A stretch of 64,000 nt of DNA, taken from the NCBI GenBank assembly GCA_027924645.1, contig BSBN01001017.1, positions 4,490,501 to 4,554,500 on the forward strand, in the 5' to 3' direction. Source of the DNA: Cunninghamia lanceolata. Its lineage: Eukaryota > Streptophyta > Pinopsida > Cupressales > Cupressaceae. Positions 47,762 through 59,169 of this stretch are shown piece by piece. Within the stretch, counting starts at the first letter, position 1. Every line of letters starts with the position of its first letter. The position numbers were made by a program, and so were the translations under genes. The notes beneath the pieces were generated by a model. It was not told the origin of the DNA and did not search any database. It saw only the letters and a list, made by a program, of their open reading frames with translations.

Positions 47762-48716
47762 AGTTCCTTTTCAAATGCCTTAGTTTATTTTCAGTCTTGT
47801 AGATGTAATTAGAATTTTGTTATGGACATATTCACATGTATTTTCTCAAAATGTAATTACATGTGAGACAAAAGAAGTCATAAGTCAAATTGGATTCTTT
47901 TGTTGAATAAGTCAAAGTAGTTAGGATTTTCCTAAATTTTCTCAAGGCCTCTCCCTATAAATAAAGAGGGCCTCTATTGTAAATTTTTTCTTTTATCTAT
48001 TGCAAATAAACTCTGCCGAATTGGAAAACATATCAAGACTTTGAGCTTTTTATGTTTATCAAGTTTTCAAGTGAATATCAATATAAGCAAGCAATTTGAG
48101 TATCAAACTTTGAGTTGAATCATATTGTTTTATGATATCAGTGTTCTTATGTCATGGTGTTATATTGTATTGAATCATTGCTGGGATCGTGGAGTTTATT
48201 GAAATTTGAGAGAAGTGTTCTTGTTTTGGTTAAATAGACTTTGTGTTATTTTCTCATTGCGGGAGTTTGTGTTTACATTGGTGAAAATAACATTGTTTAG
48301 AGACTTTCTTTTGTAAACTGTTGTGTTCAAGTTAGTTATATCATATTGGGTGAAAGTGGAGACTTTGGGCTACATTTTAATTCAATCAAGTTTGTTCATA
48401 GGAAATACGTCAAATGATAGAAGACTTTGTGTTTCTATGGTTCGTCTCGATTCAAGAATTATTAAATATCATTCATTTTGAAGTTGTGATTTTGTAAGAG
48501 AAGAAACATCTATTATGAAAAAAGAGAATAGGATGCAATGAAAACACCCCAAGGATAGTTTTAGTTTATTTAAGTATTAAAAGTTGTTTGTAAGAAAGAT
48601 CTCATTATCTAGAGGGAACCTCCCCTTGCTGAGAGGAGAGACTCAGTCTCATCATAGCTGTGGCGATATAACCATTTTGCTGTTAGTTAGCTAAACAATA
48701 AAATATTCACCCAACA
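47762..48716 (+). other. 3' non-coding part of the 6.1-kb insertion, with promoter
   Basis: Non-coding. The TATA box TATAAATA (47956-47963, context CTCCCTATAAATAAAGAGG) lies 760 bp before the TG...CA unit's right end, which is where an LTR promoter would be. This favours reading at least this segment as LTR. Confidence 0.6.
47956..47963 (+). promoter_or_regulatory. TATA box near the right end of the 6.1-kb insertion
   Basis: TATAAATA in a CT-rich context, followed by AAGAGGGCCTC. Downstream of the pseudogene, so it would drive transcription out of the unit's right end, as an LTR promoter does. Confidence 0.55.
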
Positions 48717-48721
48717 CATTG

Positions 48722-51072
48722 ATGTCAACACTCAGAGTGATGTTAGCACTCAGTTTGTGGTTGTCTGATGAGGTTGATGTGAATATTGATGATATACTAG
48801 TGTAGTAAGAAAGATGCAGTGACGATGCAGATGTTCATAGTTACTGATGTTTAGTGATGTTCCTGATGTTCATGGTTGGTTGTTGATGTTCAGGGTTGGA
48901 TGTCATGCCCTGATTAATGTCAAGACAAGGTGTATTGAGCATGTATGTGGTCAGTAAAGATGATTTCATGATGAAATATTAAGATGGTAATTAGAAGCAT
49001 AAAGATGAATGATGATATATTAAGATGGGAATTAGAAGCTATGTCGAGGATGAGAAGATGTTGTTGATGACCTACAACATGTTATATGATCCTTCCTGGT
49101 GATCCTAAGAAAGTATGAGTTGCTACATGAAAGTTCTGACCTCCAGATGTTGCGAAAGAATTGTTGTTGCATGAAGCTGCCTAGAAGACTGTCTAGTAAA
49201 ATGTTCTGCATTCCTCCGCATTTGAAGATATGATCATGTGGTTCAGAAGTTAAATTTAGTATGATGTAAAGGTGTTGACTCCAAAGTTTCAAATCATTTT
49301 CCCCTCTACAGTGAAAGATATAAGTGATAGAGTTCTGGTCCATGTTCTGGCAGTATAATGTGTTGATGAAGATTGATTAGAATGCTCTGCATTCCTCCGC
49401 AAGTGAAGATTTACTCATGCAATTTTGATGATATATTTAGAGAAGTGTATGAGTGCATCCATATGAGTTTCAGATGTTTTGGAGATCCGCAAGCTCAGTT
49501 TTGAAATGAAAAAGTTGATACAGATGGTTCTGGATGCCTAGTGCTCCCAGAATATATGCTAATGATGTGCACCAATTTGTTGCTTCTTGAAATGGTAAAT
49601 TGGCTAATGGAAGATGATCCTGATGATCTTGTGATGTTTCCTTTTTCTCCGCAAGATGTTTTCTACTCTCTTTGGAACTGACTGTGGTCCAAAGTGATAG
49701 TGTTGTTGGGTTATGCTCTTGTCTGACCGACTTAGGAAAGTTGATGATGTGTGCCACAAAAGTTGTTGCTATGTGGAGTTCAAGGAGTGATTGGAGATGG
49801 TGTAGAGGTCCTGCCAACTCATCTGGATGAAGAATAAGCAATGTTTAATCATTCATGAGTACCACCAAGATTGTGAAGACTGATGTGCTACATGCTTCCT
49901 ATTTTCTTGCTTAAGGGTGACCTAATTCAAATGAGCATGATGTGTGGATGTTATTATTTGAAGGATGATGCTTTGAAGAATGTTTAGGGCTAGGCTAAGA
50001 ATGTGTTGGGATCCACAAGGTGTATGTTTCCTTCTGGAGTAGCGGGTAATTCATGATAGGGCTTGCCCTATACATGTTTCATGTTGTGTGATCTCTGGCC
50101 GACTTGTAAAATGTAATATTCTTGTTGTATTGGCCGACTTGTAATGACATCAATGTAATGTCATGTATATATTGTAAACCTATTTGGTCTAGGTGAGGTA
50201 TGATTGCAAAAAATGAGAATATAAGTGTGTAAAGAGTAGAATATGAACATGTTATGCATTATGATGTGCAACTGAAGGAGAAAGAGTAGAAGCAATAAGG
50301 GCCATCCTGATTCATCTTGAAGACATTTTTGTGACAGGAGGGAAGTGAAGAGTGTACCTAATTGATCCTATCATCAAAAGAAGCAAAATTGCAATCATCA
50401 AAGGTGTGAGCTTCAATGTCAGTTTTCAGGCAGTAGAAGGATTATCATACTGTAATCATTTCTGAGTTCATTCTTAGTTTAGGGAGTAGTTGCTTCCTTG
50501 GGTTGTAGCCCTAAAACAAAGTATGTAGGGAGTTGTAGCTTCCTTAGGAGTGACCCTAAAACAAATTCTTCAGGGAGTAGTAGCTTCCTTGGGAGTGACC
50601 CTAAAACAAAGTCAACAGGGAGTAGTAGCTTCCTTGGGTTGTAGCCCTAAAACAAAGTCTACAGGGAGTTGTTGCTTCCTTGGTTTATGGCCCTAAAACA
50701 AAGTCTATATGGAGTTGTAGCTTCCTTGGGAGTGACCCTAAAACAAAGTCTTCAGGGAGTAGTAGCTTCCTTGGGAGTGACCCTAAAACAAAGTCAGCAG
50801 GGAGTAGTATCTTCCTTGGGTTGTAGTCCTAAAACAAAGTTGTAATTTTTATAGCAGTGAACTTCATATATTGTGAGTTAATCCTCACCGTGGTTTTTCC
50901 TCTTTTGGGGTTTTCCACGTATATCTAGTGTTATGTGTTGATGTGCATTGTGTTAATATTTCATGCTTATGTTAATGTTGTAATGTTTAAGTTTTAATTT
51001 GCTCCAGAGCATTTGATGTTTGATTGGATACTGATTCACCCTCCCCCTCTCAGTATCCTGGTGTGCTCAACA
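48722..51072 (+). repeat. 3' LTR of the copia element, remainder
   Basis: ATGTCAACACTCAGAGTGATG onward matches the 5' LTR from about 30314. It lacks the 1.05-kb solo LTR and ends GTGCTCAACA, followed by the CTAGG TSD. Minus-strand frames such as 49032-49343 and 49470-49841 carry no domain. Confidence 0.92.
50481..50842 (+). repeat. ~45-bp tandem repeat in the copia 3' LTR
   Basis: About eight units with AGGGAGTAGTAGCTTCCTTG and CCCTAAAACAAAGTC, counterpart of 33041-33375 but without the truncated unit seen there. Confidence 0.9.
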
Positions 51073-51077
51073 CTAGG

Positions 51078-51939
51078 TCTATTACCTCCATATGGTGATA
51101 CATATCTAGTGATGAGTTTGGAAATTATTGCCTTACAATTTGATATCATGGAATTTCCTTAATGTCTCTCTTCCCATTGATCATTAGATTCTTTTTTTCA
51201 TGATGTCCATATATTATTAGGAAATCTATCTAGAAGATAACCTTATTTCATAGAAATTCTTAGCACAATATTTTGTTTCTTGGATAAAATTATGGAGATA
51301 TTTTATAATTAAAGCATAAATAAATTCCTTGGAATATTAAAGTATATATCTAGGTGAATTAACTATGTTACAGATTCTCTTTTTTTAACATGATAATTAG
51401 TAATGGACCATAAAACATGGTAACTTGTTCAGTTGGAACCAAACCTAGAAATAAAAGTTACTTGGTAAACATCAGGTCTTTATGTCATCTTCAGGGATGA
51501 AATCACCACTAATGACATTAGGTACATATAAATATAAATTCTATATATATAAGCATGAACTCATCATTTGCAAAATGTATTTATTTAAATTTATCTTTTT
51601 GTAATTGCAATTGCAATCATGTATTTATGTGCAAAATGTATTTATTTAAAGGAAAATGTATTTTATGGAATTAAACACAAATTTTGATTACATTTTCTAA
51701 CTTTTAAAATTTTCTTGGAAAATGTAACTTGGTTGAACATATATATGTACATTGTTATCTAATTAAATGTTTTAATGTATTGTTGAAACCATGAAAATTT
51801 ATATATTTCCAAGCATTCAATATATTTGTTTAAATACATGTTGTACACACAATTTAATATATATATATATTTCCAATTCCTAATTTAATTTTAATTATTT
51901 TTTTGTAATTGTAGCTCTACTTCTACCTAGTTTATACAT
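51078..51939. other. A+T-rich non-coding interval
   Basis: No gene. Long A+T runs and a (TA)n stretch near 51858-51872. It ends just before a C-homopolymer tract at 51952-51963. Confidence 0.6.
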
Positions 51940-52771
51940 GGCTGCCCCACATCCCCCCCCCCCACCATCTGATAAGGCTCACTTGCGAGCAAGCACCAAT
52001 GAAAACATTAATACATTACAAGAAAAAAATAGTTTTTTAACAAAATCAAATGCATGCTCCATGACATATATCATGGTGTGCATCTACGATGCAAACTATT
52101 ATTGATTTGATGAGAGCAATTCATACTAATTTAGACACATTCCGCTCATGGCGGGAGGAGAGGAGGCAGTTTTATGAGGATGATCTCTCTTATAAAGAGA
52201 TCAATGATTTGCATATTACAAAATATACTATAGCCCCATATTTCATTAATCCCTCGACAGGCCAGCCAATAGAACCAAATAAAAAGATAATTTTAATAAA
52301 ATGATGCACACATGAGCATATAGCTCAAAACTTTTGGGAGCGGTGGTGAATGGTCTTTGACCACCCACCACATGCCAATTTTGAGGTTCCTTTATATTTT
52401 TTGAAAAAATTATGGGCTAAGTTTGTGATGGGCTTAAAGTCCAATTATTTTGATATGAGATCGTTTTAGGGTGTGGGTCATGGGATGCCACATCATAGAT
52501 TGGGGGCACATGATCCAAATTGATGTTTGCCCCTGTACCTATTGTTCCTTCTTCTCCCTCTATTCTTGTGCCCTTTCACCAGCACATGATGGTCTTGGCA
52601 CTGGGATCTTTGTCGTCGCTCTTAGGAAACTTAATTGACCAAGCTACTCACTTAGCAGATGAAGTCAATCCTGGAGAGCCTAGAGGAGATGGTATTGGTC
52701 CTAGCACATCACGACCATTGACACCTTATGCTAGACATATATGCCACTCTGACTATCACAATGGATTGTAA
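51940..52771 (+). pseudogene. unrecognised broken protein-coding sequence
   Basis: An ATG near 51940 starts MAAPHPPPPPPSDKAHL around a C-run. After a change of frame, 52089-52304 is open (MQTIIDLMRAIHTNLDTFRS, then YTIAPYFINPSTGQPIEPNK). Past a stop the same frame continues as CTHEHIAQNFWERW, stop, MVFDHPPHANFEVPLYFL, WAKFVMGLKSNYFDMRSF and GVGHGMPHHRLGAHDPN. A further open piece in another frame lies at 52520-52771. The aromatic-rich middle looks like a real protein domain, but I do not recognise a family. It ends where the minus-strand copia relic begins. It may be a structural protein of an unidentified element. Confidence 0.45.
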
Positions 52772-55490
52772 TGTCTTATGTGTCTAGCCCAACATTTGAA
52801 CGCAATCTCTTAAGCTAAATGGCTACCTTATAAGCATGAGTAGCTATATGGATACAACCATCACTTACTCATCCAATTGATCACACCACCAAACTTAGTG
52901 AAAATATATCTATTGGTGGATTTCCTGCTATCAATATCACCAGCCCAATCGTAATCCACATATCCATGAATACACATTGAATGTTGAGTCCTTGTAGGAT
53001 AACCATGATAACAAATAGAATACTCAAAAGCACCCCCCAATAATTTAAAGACCCTCTTCGCTGCATCCCAATGTACCTATCTAGGATTAGCCATGAAATG
53101 ACTAAGAACTCCCATTGCTTGGGCAATGTTTGGTCTTGTATAGACCATGACATACAATAAACTTCCAACAACACTAGCATAAGGTACTCTACTCATATCC
53201 TCCATATCACTAGGAGACTTTGGACAATCCTCAACTAATGACTTTGACCCCATCATAACAGGAACACACAATGGCCTGCAAGATGACATGTTGAACCTCT
53301 CCAACACCAAGTTCATATACTTACTCTAGCCCAACCAATTTTTTTCTATTCACTTTATCTCTTTTTATCTCCATCCCCAAGATGTACCTGGCTGCCCCTA
53401 AGTATTTTATCTTAAATTATGTTGAAAGATGACACTTTAATTCATAAATCAAACCCTTCCAATTACTGGAAAACAAACATATCATCAACATATAATGCAA
53501 TGATGAGAATATGATCACCGTCCATCTTATAGTAGATGTAATGATTTGATTTGGATCTCATAAATCCCAACCTTAAACACAAAATAATCAAACTTTTGGT
53601 ACCACATTCTAGGAGATTACTTAAGACCATACAAAAAAAATTCAACTTATACACCAAATTTTCTTTACCTTTCTCAATGTAGTGCTCTGATTGTGTTATA
53701 TAAATCTCTTCCTCCAAACTACCATGAAGGAAAGTTGTCTTCACATCCACTTGCTCAACCTCAAAATCATATGCTACAACAAGTGATAATAGAAACTGAA
53801 TGGATGTCAACTTAGCAAATGGAGAGAAAATCTTGCCATAATCAATTCCCTCAACTTGGGAATAATTCTTTGCAATCAATCTCACCTTGCACTTCTCAAC
53901 ACTACCATATAAACTAATTTTCTTCTTGAACACCCATTTGCATCCAACATGTTTACATCCATCAGGCAAAGGTTCTAGTCCCATGTATTATTTTTCTTTA
54001 ATGCAACCATCTCTTCTTCCATGACCACTTTTTAGGAATCTACATCATTCATACCCATAGTCTCCTTTACAATATTAAGCTCATCAGTGTTAGTAATCAA
54101 AGAAACAATATATCTCCAATCAAGAGGAGTATACCTTTATAGTTTTTGTCTTTGTCAAGTGTACCTCCTCAATGACTAAGGTAGAGGTTCTATCTCTTAT
54201 TTAAAACTCTATAAACTTTCTAAGCTCTCCTCCTCTTCAAGTATTTTGTGGGATTTTGGTTCAACCTTCTCAATCTTTGGGGTTAGTTGAACCACATCTT
54301 TCTTTCCATCCTTCTCTGGTTGCAACATTGTGGAAGAAGGCTTGACCTCTCTAAAGATAACACTTTTGCTATAGAAAACTCTCTCAGCCACATGATCCCA
54401 ATTCTTGTACCCTTTCAGCCCAACACCATAGCCAATGGTTACATGTTATAGACTCGTTCTCTGGCTTTGACCCCTTCTCCCTAGGCATATGTGCATATTC
54501 CTCACAACCAAAGACTTGAAGATGTCTCAATGAGGGATTTTTTCTTGACCACACCTCCATAGGTGTCTTCTCAATAAGAGATGATGTAGAAAACCTATTA
54601 ACCAAGTAACAAGTTTTGGCAACTTCTTTTGCCCAAAACTTTTGTTCTAGACTAGCCCACAAAGCATAATCCTAGGCCTTTCCATCAATGTCATGTTCAT
54701 TCTTTTTGCAATTCCGATTCTATTCAGGGTATATAGAGTTGTCTTGTGCCTTTCTATTCCATAATATTTACAAAACCTATCAAAACCTACTAAAAAAAAT
54801 GCACTACCATTGTCAGTCCTTAAACACTTCATCTTTTTACTAGTTTGATTTTCCACAAGAGCCTTAATCTCTTTAAACCTACTAAAGAATTTAAATTTAA
54901 TTCTAAGGAAATCTATCCATGTCCTTCCACTATAGTCATCAATGAAAGAATACATAATAAACAAAATTTGAAATCAAATGAACACTAACATGACCAAAAA
55001 CATGATGATAATGTATGAAGTCCAATATCCTATCAGATTTATGAGAACTAGAGTAAAATTGAACATGATTTTACTTTCCATAAACATAATGTTCATAAAA
55101 ATTGAACTCAAGATTAAAATCATTCAACCCATCAACAAGGTTTTTATTTTTCATGGTTCGAAGACCCTTCTCACCTATGTGACCCATCTGATGGTACCAT
55201 AACATTGTTTTATTTGCTAGAAGTTTTAACTCCAAAGATGAGAACCCTTGGGTACCTAGAAAGCATGACCCTTAGAAGTAGATGCAACACACCTATTTGA
55301 TGTTGGTTCCAATGGTGAAGGTAAAGATTCTATAGATCTCTTCATCGTAGCAATATTGTACTAAACTATGCATGCATCCAGCTCAAATGGAGTGCCAATC
55401 TAAACACCCTTAGCAAGTACCATAGCTCCTCTAACAATCATACAACCTCCACTTGAAAAAAGAGGCAGTGCACCTGCGTTATTAAGTTTA
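52772..55490 (-). pseudogene. copia Pol relic (integrase, reverse transcriptase, RNase H)
   Basis: On the minus strand from about 55490: a pre-integrase-like stretch (QMGHIGEKGLRTMKNKNLVD near 55180); integrase at 54964-54384 (FIDDYSGRTWIDFLR, CLRTDNGSAF, FWAKEVAKTCYLVNR, TPMEVWSRKNPSLRHLQVFG); and reverse transcriptase at 53984-53463 (CKWVFKKKISLYGSVEKCKV, EQVDVKTTFLHGSLEEEIYI, ALYVDDMFVF). Then come MNLVLERFNMSSCRPLCVPV and SVVGSLLYVMVYTRPNIAQA (near 53316-53077), and RNase H pieces (DYDWAGDIDSRKST, then AYKVAI, stop, LKRL) to about 52795. The integrase Glu region (RIGIAKRMNMT) is altered from NGIAERMN. Many stops and shifts. LTRs and gag were not found. It differs from the copia element at 30285. 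Confidence 0.85.
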
Positions 55491-58130
55491 TGTGATGCCC
55501 AGCCTTGTGCGACAAGTTTAGTGGCACTATTAGACCTAATTATATTGCTTTACCTAGACTAAGGATATGGTATATGATATTGTAACCTTGTCCAAGAGAT
55601 GATATGGTGTTGTTATAGATCTATATATAAGGTAGTTGTGTTTGATTTGAGTACGCATAGGAGATGTATGCCTTAGCTTGAATTATTTGTATATCACTCG
55701 ATTGTGCTTGAAAAGTATCCCTAGTGAAATTTTTGTGAGGCCACCTTTGTTACACCTCTTGATTTGATCTATGAAACTTGTTATCTATGAATTATATTTT
55801 GACACAGGACATTATTGGGGATTGCTAATCCCATCCATTAGACCTTTGATGTCTTTATTTTATGTTTTTGAGTAGGTAGATGTGTTGTTATATTATTGAT
55901 GATGTATTTATACATGCTTAGGTTATATTCTACTTCTATGATGATGAATGTTGAATTACATGATGCATTTGAATTTATAGGATGAGCTAATTTGAGTCGA
56001 TGGACTAGTATGTTGATTAATGATTTCATGATCAAGATTGTGTTGTTGGAAAGTAAATTGATTTGGGAATATAGTATTTTTACCATGTGTTATGGAAGTG
56101 ACCTAATTGAAATGTATGAACTCGTGCAACTTTGTGTGTGTGTGTAATTTAAATTGCTTCGGCTATGATATACATTAGACTATTGATGTGTGTAAGTGTG
56201 CAAGTTATTTCCATGGCCAATGGAAATCATAGGTCTCACAAGTAACCCAAGTAATTATCCTCGTGATTCCAACCTAGTCTCTAAGATGGACAAAGGTTAT
56301 ATGTTGTTTGAGCATGAATGTATTATGTTATTAATTTATTTTGGTTTTAATTGAGTCTCCTAAGGTTGACTTAGGATGGGGTGGATGATGAGTGTCATCC
56401 ATCTGTCCATTTTCGTTCTTGGGTTTTAGGGGCTTTTTAAATGATGATTTTTGAGTTTTTTTTATGTTAATTTCATGTGTTTAAGGGTCCTAGGTCAAGT
56501 ACCTATGGGCTAGGTACCTTATAGACCTCAAACCGTGAGTTTTAACTCATATCTGACCACTCTATTTAACCATGGGAGTTAGGTGGCGAGATAAGGGTTT
56601 TGGGTTAAGGGTTGGGTGACTTGTCACATCCAAATCCCACAACCCTAGGTTCATGTAAAGGCTTGGGGGAATTCTAGGGGTCTCACATGTGTGAGCACAC
56701 ATTTTAAGAGCCTTTGGGAAGAGAACCCTAAGTACTTCTAGTTTCCCCATGTCTCACACATGTGTGAGGAGAAGTGTGAGATGTGCTCTTGAGGAGGAAT
56801 GAGAGTTTGACAAGTGTCACCTCCCTACTCCTCAATATCTCACACATGTGTGAGAGCACATGTGGGGGGTTGTGCTTAAGAGAGTGAATGAGAAGGTGAC
56901 AAGTGTCACCTCCTCATTCATGGGGATGGTTTTTGGGGACCTATTTATCTCCCTCTTGTTGAGGTGATAAGGGTTCTTTCTTTTGGTTTTTGGAGTTGGA
57001 TTTTTTGGAAGAATCTTTGGTAACTTGGAAGGGATATTGAACTAAGGAGATTTGGAGTTGGCTATTGGAAGGCTTCACCAACTATCTTCTTTCATTTTCA
57101 AGACTTGAGAGGTAAGCTCTCAAGGCTTCAAAATCTTCTTTCTTTTGCATTTTATTTCATGAATGTTTTTAGACATGTTTATGTGTTTTTCTTTGTGTGT
57201 TGTGAAGGGTTAAAGGGTTGTTGGAGTGAGCTCTCCATGTGAGAGAGCTCACCTTGTATAGGGTGAGAGAGGAGTGAACCTCCTTGGGGAAAGCCACTCC
57301 TTGATAAAGAGATTTGGTAGGCTTTGGCCTTGTTTTTGGGAGATCTTGGTACATGAGTTTGGATGGAAGGAGTTCCTTGGATTTTGGAGCCACAAGTTTG
57401 TTCATTTGATAGCAAGAGGCTATGAGGTTTTGAGAAATGATATTGAGTTATATGATTCTTTATGGTCTTTCTCCTTGAGTGAGTGAAGTCCACTCTCTCT
57501 CTCCCTTGGAATCCATATTTATGGATCTAATTGTTAAGAACCCTTGGGTTGGGTGTTAATGTGTTTGTTGTGAGTGTGCTTGGAATTCATTATGTGTGTG
57601 TATGAGACCGGGTTCTTGTGGGCCTCCTAGCTTAGGGGTGGCTTGCAAAAAATCCTAAGGATGGGAGGTGAGCTTCCCTTGGCCATGGGAAAGGTTTATT
57701 TGTCTTGTAGGTTTTCTTGACTCTATGGAGAAGAGCTATGAAAGTGGTCTTCATGAAGTGGTTTAGTGGTTTTGATCAAGATGTAAATGTATGGCAATGT
57801 AAATGCTTTGGCTCATTGAGCTTGTAAAATGGGTTGGTGATTATGAGAGAGCAAATCTCTCTCTTGGAAAATCCCTTGTGTTGTAATAGTTCCTTGAAAA
57901 ATGTATTTCTCTCAAAAATAAAAATGAATATTAGAAGCATCATTTTCTATACTTTGTTTGTATGTTAAGCAATGACTATTTGGTTTAAATGCTCCGTCTC
58001 TCTCTCCTTACCTCATATTTGTTTTCTAATAATCTTGTCTACAAGGAAAGAAAAAAAATCTCTACCTCTATTTCTCTTGCAAGCTAGATGGATAGATAGT
58101 AAATCTAAATGAAGCTGGATATATATATAT
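55491..58130. other. non-coding interval, LTR-like in parts
   Basis: No gene supported; frames such as 57274-57486 show no domain. TGTGATGCCCAGCC at 55491 resembles a gypsy LTR start, and a TCTATATATAAGG box lies near 55619. A second TATA-like CCTATTTATCTCC lies near 56941, just downstream of a palindrome cluster (56609-56911). I could not find matching ends or a TSD, so no element is called. A (GT)n tract lies at about 56136-56146. Confidence 0.5.
56609..56911. repeat. cluster of CTCACACATGTGTGAG and AGGTGACAAGTGTCACCT palindromes
   Basis: CTCACACATGTGTGAG is perfect at 56753-56768 and at 56839-56854, and a shorter CTCACATGTGTGAG is at 56682-56695. AGGTGACAAGTGTCACCT is at about 56893-56910, a variant GACAAGTGTCACCTCC near 56808, and TGACTTGTCA near 56608. 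The two palindromes alternate in 300 bp just upstream of a TATA-like box. Confidence 0.82.
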
Positions 58131-58915
58131 TGTAGATGAGAAAATTTTGGACAAACTGCAAGATAAAATAATAACATGCAAATTACCTTTTTCAACCCAA
58201 ATCCTTCAAATACCTCAAATTGATGCATGATAGATTGGTTGATTTGATTGGATGTTGGTTGCTCACAGTCACAGCATAACGTTAGATTAGATGAAGATTT
58301 GATGGAAGATAATAGGTGAAAATAGATAGAGGATTGGAAGAAGATTTCGGCAGAGTAAGGATATTAAACTTAATGCATCTCAAATGGCTTATGGGAGGCC
58401 ATATTTATAGACAAGGGGCTGATTTTTTATGTGGAGGGAAGAAGATGTGATAAGATTTGATTTTTTGATAAAAGAGGAAATAAATCAAGATAATATAAGA
58501 AAAAGATAAAAGACTTGCTTTTAGTTTTAAATCCTCAAAAAGAAAATAAATCTTTGAAAAAGATGGGAGGATAATTGATCAATTATCTAATTAAATAAAT
58601 TAATTAGATATACATTAATTTTAATTTTGGAAAGAAAGCAAGATCTTTTTAGGATTTTAAATTAATTAAATAAATATTTAATTTATTTAATTATAGAAAA
58701 ATAACTAATTAAAAATAATTATTTAGTTAGAGAGGATAAATGGTCATGAATAATTAAATAAATAAAAATTATTTAATTATAGAAGATAGGATTATGGGAT
58801 TGAAAGGGGATAAAATTAAATGAATGATATGGGTACCTAGGGCAAAACATGTTATACGATGCCCATATGAGCTTAATGCATAAATAATGAAATGAGACAA
58901 TTTTAGGTGTCTACA
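58131..58915 (-). repeat. left (3') LTR of element 5
   Basis: This LTR is 785 bp long. On the minus strand it begins TGTAGACACC. It holds an A+T array of AATTAAATAAATTAATT-type palindromes (plus 58571-58790) and then a TATA box TATAAATAT (plus 58401-58409). Confidence 0.88.
58401..58409 (-). promoter_or_regulatory. TATA box of the element 5 LTR
   Basis: Minus-strand GTCTATAAATATGGCC. Conserved in the right LTR near 62513-62521. Typical LTR promoter form. Confidence 0.6.
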
Positions 58916-58930
58916 TTTTGCCCCGCTTTG
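58916..58930 (-). other. polypurine tract of element 5
   Basis: On the minus strand CAAAGCGGGGCAAAA directly precedes TGTAGACACC, the classic junction of plus-strand priming tract and 3' LTR. Confidence 0.8.
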
Positions 58931-59169
58931 AGATGATGTTCAAGATTATGAAATTTATGTCGAGTAACATCATTTCAAAGAAGCTAAGGTATGAGGAAAA
59001 GGGGTGGACAAAGGTTTTTGTGTTCCTAGGGAGGAACATTCATAAATGAAATTGGATAGACTAATATGATATGATGGCTTTGAAATAGGGTGGATGGTGG
59101 ATGTGGAAGGATCATTAAGATCTTGCTTATGTTCATTATGATCCAAGGTATTTGTTTGATCTTCTATGC
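58931..59169 (-). other. non-coding 3' interior of element 5
   Basis: Sequence between the broken low-complexity ORF and the polypurine tract. Nothing recognised. Confidence 0.5.

Larger units (their letters stand above)
42588..48716 (+). mobile_element. 6.1-kb TG...CA insertion (TSD CATTG) with unknown ORF
   Basis: It begins TGTTGTTCTCG and ends TTCACCCAACA. CATTG is duplicated at 42583-42587 and 48717-48721, and the copia LTR sequence continues across. The TGTTG/CAACA ends and 5-bp TSD mean LTR-type integration. I see no internal LTR pair: the first and last kilobase are unrelated. PBS and Pol are also absent. It may therefore be a giant solo LTR carrying an ORF, or a defective element. 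It holds a palindromic array (42851-44055), a ~1,200-codon pseudogene (44198-47761) and a TATA box (47956). Confidence 0.82.
30285..51072 (+). mobile_element. Sirevirus-like Ty1/copia retrotransposon with three nested insertions
   Basis: It begins TGTTGGCA and ends GTGCTCAACA, bracketed by CTAGG (30280-30284 and 51073-51077). A PBS matching initiator tRNA-Met (TGGTATCAGAGCC) follows the 5' LTR. Gag, protease, integrase, reverse transcriptase and RNase H follow in copia order. Six GGGGGA tracts precede the 3' LTR, a feature known from Sireviruses. Total length is 20.8 kb. Removing a 1.05-kb solo LTR, a ~4.6-kb LINE and a 6.1-kb LTR-bounded unit leaves about 9 kb, normal for the family. Confidence 0.92.

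Noticed and set aside
55491..55810. Short LTR running TGTGATGCCC to TTTGACACA
   Set aside because: The candidate ends do not give matching flanks, and no second copy was seen.
57169..57493. Overlapping ORFs on both strands near 57170-57493
   Set aside because: Mutually antisense, short and without domains.
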